This document shows positions 32,234-44,730 of a stretch of 64,000 nt of DNA, piece after piece. Numbering within the stretch: position 1 is the stretch's first letter; every line of letters starts with the position of its first letter. The notes under the pieces were generated by a model. It was not told the origin of the DNA, made no database searches, and saw only the letters and a program-made list of their open reading frames with translations. A program made the position numbers and the translations under genes. Where the stretch lies: the NCBI GenBank assembly GCA_030549335.1, contig CM060188.1, positions 66,862,196-66,926,195 on the forward strand, in the 5' to 3' direction. This DNA is from Pontederia crassipes. Lineage: Eukaryota; Streptophyta; Magnoliopsida; Commelinales; Pontederiaceae.

Positions 32234-34984
32234 CTAATTGTGCAGCACAAGTTCCACCCGGTACAAGTCCCCATTAAATCTCAATCCAGAGGCCTCTGCA
32301 GGATGAACAACACCATCAACCATCCTCCAAAGGCGTATAAAAAGCGACCCGCCCTGTCTGTGCAGGCACCATGAAAGGACCTGTAATCTGGGTACTGACC
32401 TTCGACCTGTAGTTTCTTCCACAGTTTTCTGATGTCCGCAATCCCATGGTCTGAAATCTCCTTAGAACGCCTATATCTAATGCCCAAAAATCATCTTTCC
32501 GGTACCTCTGTGCGTCTTCTCCGCCGTATATAAGAACCTTGCCACCCAATATAACTGATGCCGAATGTCCGACTCGTGGGAGGGGCATTTCATCCGGCAC
32601 GCTGAGCGACTCATGATTTACCTCCTTCCATTCTGGATGGTCACCGCCAATGTCAAAGATCCAAACATCATTAAGCACTTCATAGCCGGAGCCCCTACCG
32701 CCAAAGACAACCATAAAGGTGCCACCGATCCATGTCAAAGAGTGGCCGGACCGTGGAGGAGGTGATGGCCGGCCATATACTATCTGGTGCCAAATCCCGT
32801 ATTTGAGATCTTCAGACAAATCCAACATCCATGTATCACCAAGTCTAAGGCCATGCAATCCAATGCCCCCATGAATCACAATGCTCTGGCCTCCGATGCA
32901 GCATGCGGCATGGGCTCCACGAGGAGGAGGGATCAAGGAGCCGACATCCAGCAACCTCCATGAGATCTTAAGATCACCCTGCCCTTCGCAAAGAACACGA
33001 CCAATCCACGTATCATTTAAGCGCTCTCCATTGTCATTTATACCACCGAACAGGACTAGGGAATCATCAATAACTGTGCAGCTCTGACCAAAACGACCAC
33101 TTGGGACACCCAAACCAACTTGCTTCCAACTGATTATCCTGTTGAATCCATTTCCTACATATGCCACCCATGTGTCATCAAGATGGCGCCCTAATTCAAT
33201 TACAATAGGAAGATATCAGCGTGTCATTTTTATCATATAATTCATAGGCCTACATGATGTCAAGATATTCATAGATAGGATAGTTACATGTAGTTTCTAG
33301 TAACAAATCACAATCAAAGATCATGCACAGAAGACTCTGTTAGTTCAATTCCTAACTTGAATCAAGGGCTTAGCCAGTTAACCTGACTAGAAAAAGGTGA
33401 CATTTTTGGAGCAAAAATATGAACTGTGAAGCAGGAAAGTGAAACTCATGCCAACATTATGTATCCCAACTAGAAAAAAGGTGACATTTTTGGAGCAAAA
33501 TATGAACTGTGAAGCAGGAAAGTGAAACTCATGCCAACATTATGTATCCCAACTAGAAAAAAAGTGACATTTTTGGAGCAAAAATATGAACTGTGAAGCA
33601 GGAAAATGAAACTCATGCCAACATTATGTATCCCAACATTGAGCATGTAAATCACGATTAAATATTTTTGAGACAAATAAGACATTGCCATTCTAAGGCA
33701 TCTGAAAATTCTTTGAGACAGTGTTGGTCTGAATCTGTATTACTTCTGAAACCAGTAAAGATTTCTGCTTCGAGGCATGAGGACGAAAGAGAAAACTAGG
33801 GAGGGAACCATTTTGAGCTAAAAGATAACCAATGACAACATTTGACAAATCTTGAAAATTTCCTGGACATACAATCCTGCAATTTATTATCATGCAGTTT
33901 ACATGTTAAGGGAAATTACGAAGTACTGCTTGAAGATTATAATCAAGGATTTTAAGAGCTCAAAGAGAAAACACAGATCTGCTACGCAAGGAATTTTACT
34001 GCAAGGGAAATTTTAAATCATCTATACAGGGAAAAGTACAAAGGAGGAGAATAAAATACAAATCTAGTGTGCAAACAAAAAAAAACATGATGTAAATATA
34101 GTTTAATGACCACTGAAACAACTGCAACATTAGAGCGCATCAGGAAACCCCTCGAAGGTAGCAATATCAGCTGTATATGTTGTATAGTACTGCTGAAGCT
34201 GATGGGTTTAACTATTTTAAGACAAACAATTCAGAATCTTTTACCTCCAAGTTGTCACCTTGTCTCAGAAAAACAGACCAGATACCTTCTATGTCTTTCC
34301 TCAGAGAAAAAGATAGCTTTATGTCTAGGTTAGAGTTACAAACGAATGCCAAGGTCTGTGCACATGGACCAAATTTCGAACAATGAACAGGCATATCAAA
34401 AGTATCAATTTCGGACCAAAGTTGTTTCTTTTAACGAAAACAGTTTCTATGTTACCACCAATGCATAAAAAGGGTTAATGGCTACCTCCTTCGCAGCCGC
34501 CGCCGAAGAGAATAAGCCAACCTGAGACGAAATTGAGGGAGTGGGAAGCCCGGGGCTTAGGAAAGGCGGTGCCTTTGCCGGACAACAGGCGACAGGAGAG
34601 AGAACTCAGCTCGGCGACCCGCTGGTAGAGCCTCTTCCAAGAAAGCTCTCGCCTTTCTTGAGTGGCGAGAAGCGCGTCGACGGCGGCGGCGCCCCAATCC
34701 CTCCTGCAAATGGATTCCCACATCGCGTCCGACGAGGCCAGGGACCTGAACCTCTTGCAGGTCATGGAGAAGGAGATGATGGACTCCGTGGGAAGGAGGT
34801 GGAGGATGGCGATGATGTGATCACGGTTCATGTTGGATATACTCGGAGAGGAATGGTGGGAGGTGGAGGTGGAGGTGGAGGATGGGGAAGAAGAAGGGGA
34901 AAGGAGTGGGTTGGACGCCATGAGATGGGCCTTCTTGAAGACGCCGGTGCTGGGGAGGGAAGGGAGGTGCTCAGTCGGATTCAT
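32234..34984 (-). CDS. F-box/kelch-repeat protein (two exons, two 3' frameshifts)
   Basis: Probable substrate-recognition subunit of an SCF ubiquitin ligase. Exon 1 is 34984-34486 and exon 2 is 33190-32234; the 1.3-kb intron has GT-AG ends and phase 1, restoring CEGG-RHLDDTWV across the junction. The F-box is at about residues 48-95 (HIIAILHLLPTESI, CKRFRSLASSDAMW, ICRRDW). At least five kelch repeats follow, each with a GG pair and a DxW: FGGGCEGG, VLFGGINDNGERLNDTW, IHGGIGLHGLRLGDTW, VFGGRGSGYEVLNDVW, IYGGEDAQRYRKDDFW. It resembles Arabidopsis At1g51550. Two one-base deletions, at about 32465-32475 and 32321-32326, shift the frame; the downstream frames still encode family sequence to VELVLHN and stop at 32234. 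They are sequencing errors or recent damage. The start at 34984 has a GCCATG context; an in-frame ATG at 34921 (MASN) is the alternative. Confidence 0.87.
33385..33637. repeat. 84-bp tandem repeat, three copies, in F-box gene intron
   Basis: The box GTGACATTTTTGGAGCAAAA starts at 33397, 33481 and 33564 (periods 84 and 83). Each unit continues through 'gaactgtgaagcagga' and ends 'tgtatcccaac'. Copies are nearly identical, so the expansion is recent. Confidence 0.92.
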
Positions 34985-35219
34985 GGCGTGAGAGAGAGGG
35001 AGAGAGAACGCAGTAGGAAAGAAGGTGATGGTGGGGGGGGGGGGGGAGGGGAGAGAGACAAGGGCAGCTTGGTAATTGCGATGGAGAGAGGTTGGTACTT
35101 GGTGGTGATTGATGGTGAAATCTGTAGAACCTGGGAGGAGATGTAGTCGCGGCAGCTGAAAAGACACTGCTACTACTACTGCTACAAGTAACACTTCACC
35201 ACACCGGGAAGGAGTCACG

Positions 35220-36734
35220 GTTGAATAAATAAATATTAATTAAAATGATATCTGCAAGGTCAAGGTGGGAGCAAGAGGCGGCTCTCGAAAGGAACGGGGA
35301 GTTGGGAATTGGGATGGGAAGAAGAGCTGTCTGGATTTGCCGATAAGTTTGAAGACAAAGTGGGTTTAGTGAAAGTGGCAATCTGGTCAAAGTAACAAAT
35401 GCAATGACCGGTCGAGCCGGACTTCATCATATCCAGATTCATATGTCGTGTAGGCCGGGTCGATGGCCTTGTTTTCATATTGTCCGGCTGGGTCTGGTTC
35501 GATCGGATGCATTTTTTTTTATTGCATGTCACAGATCATGAACATATGCCGTGGCTCACAACATGCATTGTAACTTAACAATACGTGTGTCATCATTATG
35601 ATCCAATTTAGCACGAGCGGTTATATTATGTGTGTTCGTCCCAACTCAAGGAGAAATTTTTTAAAAATAATATATATCTTCACATAACACAATCAAATAT
35701 CATATGTAATGTTACTTCTAATGCCGTTTTGATTGAAAGTGAAAACAACAAGATTGTTAATATCGCGAGTCATCTTCCTAAAGAGTTTAGGGTCTACGCT
35801 TCAAAATCGAGTTAAATCAAAATAAAAAATGAAAGTGAACTCGTGATTGTTTGTAAGTTAACTTGTTAAATTCGTAAACTCGTCCGAACATACCCGTAAA
35901 ATCGTAGAGACTAATTTTCAGATGAGGAATTGATGATATAAGCTTGTAATTGATGAAAATGACTATGATTGCTTTTTTTTTCCTAAAGAAATATTTCTAA
36001 CCTATTCACTTAACCTCTTTGATCCTCCTACCACAAAAAAAAAATATTATTTCTTGTTCTAAGAAACTCACTTCAACAGATCTAGTTCAACCTTACAATC
36101 ATTTCATTCTTGCCTTGCAACCAATGCACTTAATTTTATTATTTGTTGTTAATCAGCACTCGTGTGATCATCGTTAATTCATTTTCATTAACTTCTTCTC
36201 GTCAAAGACAATCTCATAGTCTCACTCTCTTTTCTATATTTTACTTTATTTTCATAAATTTCTCATTTCTCACTTCAATTGTTCGGAATTATAGTTCTTA
36301 TCTTATTTTATTTTGTATTTATAGAATTGTCCTACACGAACTAATTGAGAAGTTTTTTTAATATGATAGGTATATACACCACTTAGCATATTAATAAAAA
36401 AATAAACAACTAGAATTTGATTTTGATGAGTTATTTATTCTTTTGTTTCAGAACATTTAAGCTTCATAATGCAAAATTCTATTTTCATTCTTTCTAAACG
36501 ATGCATTTATCATCATCTATTTCATAAAAATAATATATTTTTTAATATAACATAACTCCATTATAGTTGAAGTTGTTAAAAAAACTTCTTGTCTTATAAA
36601 CTTTTATTATCATCTACTTGAACAATTCTATATGATATAAAATTATTGACAAATAAGTTTATCATTCTTATCATGATTAACTACTAAATAGTGCATGTGC
36701 AAGTGCAAAAATATTATTAACCATAGTAAAAATG
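35220..36734. other. 5' flank of the F-box/kelch gene, nothing else recognised
   Basis: Contains the promoter side of the minus-strand F-box gene. GC-richer patch with GGTCGAGCCGG/GGCCGGGTCG near 35410-35500, then AT-rich DNA. No gene. Confidence 0.4.
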
Positions 36735-36900
36735 GTTATTTCTTTAAACCTCTCATAAACTATCACGATCATTTCCATCTAACCCCCAAGTATGATATTA
36801 CCTTACGATGTTCCTAAACTTTATCACATTTTTCACTTCATTTCTTCGTTTGATTTTGTTAACTTTTCTATTAGTTTTTCTTTTTTCTCATTTGGAAAAG
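36735..36900. mobile_element. Half-copy of the 25461-26180 foldback family
   Basis: Begins GGTTATTTCTTTAAACC and contains TCATAAACTATCAC, then CTAAACTTTATCACATTTTTCAC and GTTAACTTTTCTATTAG, the same ordered landmarks as the left arm at 25461. The right arm is not found; a solo LTR inserted shortly downstream. Confidence 0.45.
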
Positions 36901-37081
36901 ACTAAAATACCCTTCCATGAACTCTTCTTGCTTTTAATGTTAAAAATATAAAACTAAAAGATATAAAAAAAACATTCGTCGGAGGGAGGACATTAATACA
37001 TAATAATAAATTGGAAAAAGTTTTTTATATTTTTACTTTTTATTATTTTTTATTATGTGATTATATCTAACATATATACAT

Positions 37082-39198
37082 TGTAAGACACCAAAAATTT
37101 CATAAAAATTTAAAATTTTTAAATAGATGATGGACTTTTTGACGCCCGAATTATAATATGAGCATCCATTATCGTGACCAAAATGGCAATTTTGCCTATG
37201 CTCTACCGGATGAAAGAAAATCTTTCAAACATCCCAAATTGCAACGGGCGTGGCCAAGAAGCAGCCAGCTGAATGTCCCCTTCAACCCGACCTTCTCCAT
37301 CTTCCTCATTTTCCTCCATTGTTGGTTCACTCTTCTTTTCTGTGGTCTCAGCCAGAGGGAGAAGGAACCATTTTGACAGTACTAAAGACGCAAGAGAGCA
37401 AGGTGGGTGATGAGGGCACGACTAGAACTTGATCCGGTGAAAAATGATCAAAGAAATTGACAAATAAAGTGTGTTTTCAGGATGTGGGTCATATGTTAGC
37501 TTTGCAAACGAAATTGCATATTTTAGGGATTTATGACAGTCCTAAGGCTCATGGTCAGGGTAGAAATCATATGCATGTTTGATTTTCATGAAGTTATAGA
37601 TCTATTTTTTATGATCTGAGTCAAATGATATAAATAGCTAATATGACATGGTGACTTGATGAATCATAAGATTTGTTGGCAAACGTTTTGGTAGTTAAAG
37701 GATTTATTATTATGTATGTTTTTTAATTGATTAGCTCCTACTGTTCTGAGTTTAAATAAGTCTTCTTGCAACTGGAACCGTTTCTATGCATGATTGTGAG
37801 TAAGAAACCTGCAAGCTTATTATATACAAAAGCATATGATGAAAACCATTTGTTCATGATGAAATTATGTTAAAATATGTCCCTAGATTATGCTATACAT
37901 TAGTATTAATGTTTGTTTAGGTAGATTATATTTTGATTGAAAATTTGAATAAAAATATAAGGATTTTGCAATGACCTATGACTCTGTCGATTGAAGCGGA
38001 CAATCGAATCCCTTTCGAACGTCCGAATGTCCTCGACAAGAGTATAGCGACTACTAGTTCGGTCAACTGATGCATGAATTGGGCGCTCAAAACTGAAAAT
38101 GTCGTGACATGAACCTGGTAATGATGACCATGTGGTCGATCGATCTTGGATCGAACGATCGATTTGGGTTGTTCGTACCGAAAAATGATCTGACAGTCGA
38201 CAGAGACCCATTTCGATCGACTAAGGATCATGGATCTAGTTTCATCAGACGATCGGTCAAGTTTCGAACGTCCAAAACTCTCGACCGAAAGTTTATGGAC
38301 CCGACAAGTATGATATCAGACGATCGTAAACCTTTCAAGCATTCAATCGATTAATAAAAATAAAAGATGAGGATTACTATTGTCTACCTAAATGAAAGAT
38401 TATTAGTCTTATGCATGAAGGTTATCGGCCTTGTGTGAGGCACCCCACCTACTAATGTTACTATCTTGTGCGAAGTCATCCTCCTCTTATGGGGCACTTA
38501 CCTTGGCATTGATCTCACGCTAGCTCGCCATGATCTAGATAGCTACACACTTGTGTGTTTACAATTATATTCCCTAAAAGTGGAGATATCTTCCAACCTT
38601 GGACAAAATGAAATGAAAAAAAGACTAAAGATGAATGGAAGGACTATGTTCTTATGAACATGAAATGATATGAAATCATGATGTTCCTTTGATTTAGTCT
38701 CATATTTGTTTTAACATGTTTGCTTCATGTATATTTTGATGGATAATCTCTATAACTTATTATGAATTCACACTTAGCTTTCTACTAATGATTAAGCTTT
38801 CTCCCATGTACGATCCCCACAGGTACATGACATGGTTGCGAGTCAATTGACGGGTGTACGGCAACGTCAACTTGGTAGCATGTGCACATGGTTATCATAG
38901 AGTTTTAGATGGAGTCTTTTCATTTTATTGAATTGCATTTGAGACCATGGATATTTTGTCTGCATGGACTTTTATATGTCTAATATTGATGTTGGATGAT
39001 GTGATATACTCTTTCATTTATTTAACTTCCGTATTTTTATCTTCAATTGTTGTAATATTTTATTTTTAAATTCTTCCACTTAAAGTGTCATTTTTCTTGA
39101 CCATATGAGTCAACAAAAGGGTCAAAGATGTACTAAAGAAAGTAGTGCACTAAGAGAAGATTTCGTCACGTGACGGAGTCAAATTTTAGATGATTATA
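37082..39198 (+). mobile_element. Solo LTR, 2.1 kb, TSD TACAT
   Basis: Begins TGTAAGACACCAAAAATTTC, like the LTR at 39825, and ends TTTTAGATGATTATA, a worn TTTTGGAGTGTTACA. TACAT lies directly on both sides (37077-37081 and 39199-39203). No internal region or second LTR nearby. In place of the CACGGTCGTG block of its relatives it has a block rich in CGATCG/TCGATCGA motifs (37985-38350). Confidence 0.7.
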
Positions 39199-39203
39199 TA
39201 CAT

Positions 39204-39819
39204 ATGAAAATATTTTTGTCCAAATAAAAAATTACTATCGTGTCTTAGTTCTGTCCCTTCTTATTAGTTATTTTATCCAAATGATATGAAGATATCTACC
39301 CCCATTCATTGTCTTTCTCATCATCTTTCTCTTTGGATAGATTCTCTTCCCTTCTATTGCATTGTGTTCCCTTATAAGATTTCAACCAAATATATTGTAA
39401 GTGTTTATTGGTGGATCCATTATTGGCGCTTCTAAAATTACAATTTCACTTATATAAGTATTAATTTGTGTATTATTAAAAATATTGACTAGTAAAATTA
39501 AGTGATTAAAATAAACTAAAATAAGTGGTGACAGTAAGCACACTCATATTAGTAAGATTAGACACTAAATAAATAAATTTTGACTTCAAAAAACAAATAT
39601 ATATTGATGGGTTATTTTAAGAAATTAAGATCGAATATATTGATCAAACAAATTTAAGTAAAATTTGACTTTTCTTTTCTTTTTTGTGCTTGACTGCTAG
39701 CTATATTGATGGGTTTCTTGATTTCATCCGGCTTGTGATGTTGTTTTTAGTTTTAATGAGAACATATTTGTATGAATAGTTGAATTTCACTATATTTTCA
39801 GTTTTCGTTATATAACATT
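39204..39819. other. AT-rich spacer between two solo LTRs
   Basis: No gene or named repeat recognised. Confidence 0.4.
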
Positions 39820-39824
39820 TAAAC

Positions 39825-41829
39825 TGTAACACACCAAATTTTTATCAGGGGTAATTGTGTCTTTTGGCCAAAATCACTAACCTCCCTATATAAAGACCTA
39901 AGACTCCATTGTTTACCACTTTTCTCCATTTGAACTCTTGACGGCTAAGGCTTGAGGAAGGAGATCTCGAAGAACAAAAAGGAAAAGGAAGAAGAGGAAG
40001 GAACAAGAGAAGAATCAACTAGAGAAATCAAAGTATGAAAAGGGAATCCAAACATCTCTCTCCTCTCTTAATGGTTTGATTTGATTGTGATGGATTGAGA
40101 GTTTAAAGACACATTATCCTCATGATGGATTGTGATTGAGGGTTACTCTCATTAGATCTGAAAGATTTTCATGTGTTTCATGTTTATGAATCACCATGCT
40201 TAGATTCACATGTTAGGGTTTGATATTGGGAGATTATGATGAACCCTAGATTTGAAACAATGGAGTATTTCATGTGTTTTTAAGGTACTTTTGATGTCTA
40301 TTGGTCTATATATCATGCCTAAAAACTTTAGAATGCTTTGTATTGTATTTCTTCAAAGTTTCATTGTAAAACGTGCAAAATGTGAGCTCAATACGGGCAA
40401 GAGGGCTTTAATACGGGCAAGGATGCAAAAATACGGGCTGCCAGTATTTTTTGGTGCAATTTTTTGTGCAAGCTCAATACGACTTGAAAGGCAAAAAATG
40501 CGACTTGAAAGGCAAAAATACGACCAGACTATATTTGAACTCGCAGATGGGCAAAAATCCTCTCTCACGATCATGATCAAAGTGGCACGGCCGTGACAAG
40601 GGCGTGCCAGGGACTTGGCATGACACGACCATGATACTAATGGGCATGGTCATGACCAACACTTAGAAGCAAAATCGATCTTTTCACAGCATAGTCACAA
40701 GTGTGACCATTCCGTCACGACCATGATCGACCAAAAGAAGTATATATGACATATTTAAAGTTATTTTCAAAGTTTTATACTATGTATTGATGTCTGACGT
40801 TTGTATATGAACCTAGATACATGAAATGTATGGACAACCATAACTAGGTTAAAAATTTAAAGATTGAGCAAATAAATTGTTTGACGATTGTGATAATAAT
40901 GAACCCAATTGAAGAATACTGTTACTTGTCACCTCTAAAACTGATGACAGAAAATACTGTGCCCTTAGAATTTCTCTCGAAAAATTATTGTGCCATGCAC
41001 TTTGAAGTTAGCATTTCCTAGAGGAATAGTTGATCTTACTGGCAACGATATATATATTCTCATTCACCCTCGGATGACGAAGCTTCGGCTCCAAGGCCTA
41101 GCTAGCCTACTGGAGGGTAACAACTTGATTCTTCAATTACTGATAAGATCAAAGACTGACTGACTGAACTGAAGGAGCTGATCACCACAAAAGTGGGATC
41201 CAACAGGTTATAAAGCAACACTGAGGATATTATTGAAGCAAGGTAACGACAAGTGCTAACCACTTGGGATGCTTACTGATACTGACCGACTATTACATGA
41301 CTGATTATTATAGTACTGTTATTGATAACTTTTTTATATGAATCAATGACATGTACATCTATGAATATGCCATAGCATGCATGTTCATGTTATTACGAAA
41401 CTGTTATACATGTGTCATGTAGTTTCCTATTTAGAATATATGTTACTGCATTGGTTTTTACATATTCTAACAGGGCAAACCTGCACCTTGGATTCTGGGT
41501 AACTGATATGCTTGGATGGATAGCTCACCTCATGACGACGAAGTTACACATGGCATAAGAATAGATGAAGTCATGAGTCACTAGAGTCTGTTATAGATAT
41601 TAATTTGAATAATGGTTTATTTATGTTCTATGACATTAGTTTTATTGATCTTTGAACTTAAAGTCTTTCGCTAAATATATGATAATTTATCTTTCTTTAA
41701 ATGAATATTAGTTTTTGTCGCATTATTATTAAATCATATTATTGTGATTAAGTAATGGCGAACGGACTAACACTATCGGAATGACCTAATTGCCTTCAAC
41801 TTTTAGGATGAAAATTTTGGAGTGTTACA
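39825..41829 (+). mobile_element. Solo LTR, 2.0 kb, TSD TAAAC
   Basis: Begins TGTAACACACCAAATTTTT and ends AAAATTTTGGAGTGTTACA, a near-perfect ~19-bp terminal inversion as in TGTAACA-type gypsy LTRs. The 5-bp TAAAC flanks it exactly (39820-39824 and 41830-41834). It carries an 'aatacgggcaag' short-repeat block (40390-40520) and a palindromic CACGGCCGTGAC block (40565-40740). Homologous to 23652-25350. Confidence 0.92.
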
Positions 41830-41834
41830 TAAAC

Positions 41835-44300
41835 AACACTAACAACTTTGATATCTTAATCATATAATGAAATTCAAATGTCTTACTAGTAATAGAGTTA
41901 TTGGATTGAATCATAAAGTTTATAGGACTAATTCTAATATTGGATTGAAGATTGCAGTTCATGAGTAGAACTATTTACATATTAATTAATAATCTGTATA
42001 GAGATGACGTAGTTTCTTATGTAGATAGTTCTAATCACGGATCACAATTACTTTTTCACACGTACATTTTATTCATATTATCATACCATTCTATTCTTTT
42101 TTTTTTTGTTTTGTTTTTCGTGTGTGCCATGCCATTAGATTAGAAAGAAGGCTACTGTAATAAGAGATTTTGGCTTGCACTATTTGAGGACGAAAAAAGG
42201 TACAGCGGTGGTGGAGATGGTGTGGAGGCCAGGAAACATAAATGAATCTTGTCTGTACTTAAAATATAGTGAATACTACATATGAGTCAGACTTTGGTTG
42301 GCTTGGTCCAGGCGATCAGTAATTTATTCTCGTTTATAAAATGATTTTAAATTTAATCTTTTTTTTTATTGTGTGTGTGTGTACGAAAATTAAAGGTCTC
42401 ACCAGCTAAATTTTTTATTGACTCAAATTAAAATTATGTGAAAGTATTTTTTTTAAGGTCTTACAGTTAAACGGACTCGTAGGACCTGTTTAGTACAAAG
42501 ATAAAGTAAGAATAAGGAAATTGTTCTCGAACAATTATATTCATTTCTTCAATTTGCTGGGGCCACCTACAATAATTGCATGAAAAACAAAATGCAGGAG
42601 TAAATAAGTTTTTTTTTTTTTGAGAAAGGCGCGTCAAGATAAAATTATTTTCGAATAATTCTTTTTAATCCAAATAACCTCGTAAGATGTTCACGTGTCG
42701 GATGAATAAATTAGATCAAACTTGATCGAATTGAATCGAATTAAGTCTTTCTTTTTAGTGTTTTTTTAAAATAAATTAGAAAAATTTCAACAACTTTTTC
42801 CGATAGTTGTTTTGGGGTCCTAAAATTTTATAGATTTTGTATTTAAGATAAGGAATTGATAGTATTAAAAGATATTTTATTTTAGAAATTGACATTGATT
42901 TATTATATACATATTAATACTACTATTTATTAGTTATATAAATTTCCTGCATACATAATCACATAAATATTATACTTTTTAAGTTATATATATATATACA
43001 TATAAAAGAAGTATTCAAGATGTAATTATGTAGATCTTTGTCAAACTCCTTGGATGGCAATTTAAAATTAAAAATCGTCGTCTAAAATGTGTTTATTAGA
43101 AAATTTTAAATTATTTTATGTTAGCCTAAGTGAATTTTTTTCCTTTTTAGAAGTGGTGCAGCCATCGTTTGCAGACGACAATTATGCTCCACGTGGAGCG
43201 AGCCACCAAGACGTCATTTTCCTCCCACGTCGTCGTCGTCGTCGTCGTCGTCGTCATGGTAAAATTAAAAAGCCTTGAAAAGTTGGCGAAGGTGGGTCTC
43301 TTGTTGTTTACCAGCAAATTGCTATAAAAGCATTATTAATTGTTGCTTACTGCTTCATCTTTTCATTTCTCGCCTCAATATTGAATAACGTTATTTTGAT
43401 TACTTCCACGTATAATTTTTTACCAACGAACGGATGAAGCATTTTGATTGCTCCCACTACGCTCGTCGAAAAATCGCTTTTGTTTTCTTTTTCTCTAACT
43501 ATTAAGATGTTTTAATTCGTCAGTTATCTAATTGCCTGTCCATGAATTCAGCAGCAGTTTGAAAATTTAATCTATTCAAAAATCTTCGGATATATGCTTA
43601 TTTTTAGCTTCCCGAAATATTTCGTCGCTTACTAAGCCCTTCATCATCTATGGGTGCCTAGGTATCCACCGTAACCTCGTTAGTAACATTAAGGCTATGT
43701 CATCCTAAGGTGCTACTAAATGGAACGTATTTAGCACTATTAATACTTGACTAAAGCACAACCATATATGATAATCCAAATTAAAGAAAAAGGAGCAGCA
43801 AATAAAATACGATCAACATCCCTACATTAAACACACTTTTTTATATAGCAGAAAATGCACCGATAATTTATATGTTTGATTACTTTTGGTGCCATGACAT
43901 TAGAGAGAGCGAAGAACACTTTGACTGCCAAGTCTGACTTTTCGATGAAGTGAAATAAAAAAACAGGTTTTGATCGTTCAAATTTTTACAGCAAAGAACG
44001 ACCCAGCTTAAGGGGACAAATCCATGTCATCGTTATCAAACTGCGAGGTCTCCTCCCCATAGCCCACGCGCCATTAGATGGGGGCATGCAAAGAGAACAG
44101 AGAGTATTCCAAGCAAGCAAAGCTATAAAAATGAGTTTAGACATGAATGAGAAAGTCATTGAATTTAATTGTGTCATGCTTGTCTTCTGATCTCAAAACT
44201 TATTGCCCATTCAAATGTTCTGATTTCTGTTCTTCAATGGAGGGGTCGGAATCCAATCCATGTGTCACACTTTCTTAAGTTTTCAGACGATCAAAGAAAC
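41835..44300. other. AT-rich intergenic DNA with a (CGT)n microsatellite
   Basis: No gene recognised. A (CGT)9-type run lies at 43228-43254. The right end grades into the 3' flank of the split-barrel gene. Confidence 0.5.
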
Positions 44301-44730
44301 AGAGCACAAGATCAGGATTAATTTTCAACATCCGGCACTCATCGAATCCTCAATACTCCGAGATAACCAGAGTGTACCCATTCAATTTCAGGGAAGAAAG
44401 ACACTGAATAGATACATAATTTGATCACATCAAACTTAAGAACGTGCCTCTTTTGATTTCAAAATTGCACCACTTATGTGGTTATATACACTTGGATCAT
44501 CCTACTACCATAAACTCCAAGAGGAAAGCAAGTCGAATGAACAGAAGAAGACTCGATAAACAAGAAAAAAGAGAAATAACTATACGCGGCGACACGAGGT
44601 TCTTGAGAAAACTTATCCTACGTCAATTTTGTTCCGTAAACTACTTGGCTACACTTAAAATTGTTGGTTACAATGTCTCACTGAGATAACTGAAGGTTAA
44701 TGAATGATCAAATACACTCTCAATTTCTTT

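Noticed and set aside
33385..33637. CRISPR-like direct repeats
   Set aside because: The units are contiguous 84-bp tandem copies without unique spacers, in a plant intron.
34541..35146. 201-codon + strand ORF
   Set aside because: It lies antisense over the GC-rich first exon of the F-box/kelch gene and is rich in G, R and E by composition; the minus strand has clear family similarity.
35480..35500. GGTTCGATCGG as a tRNA B box
   Set aside because: No A box at a suitable distance and no cloverleaf; it lies in a GGTCGG-rich patch.
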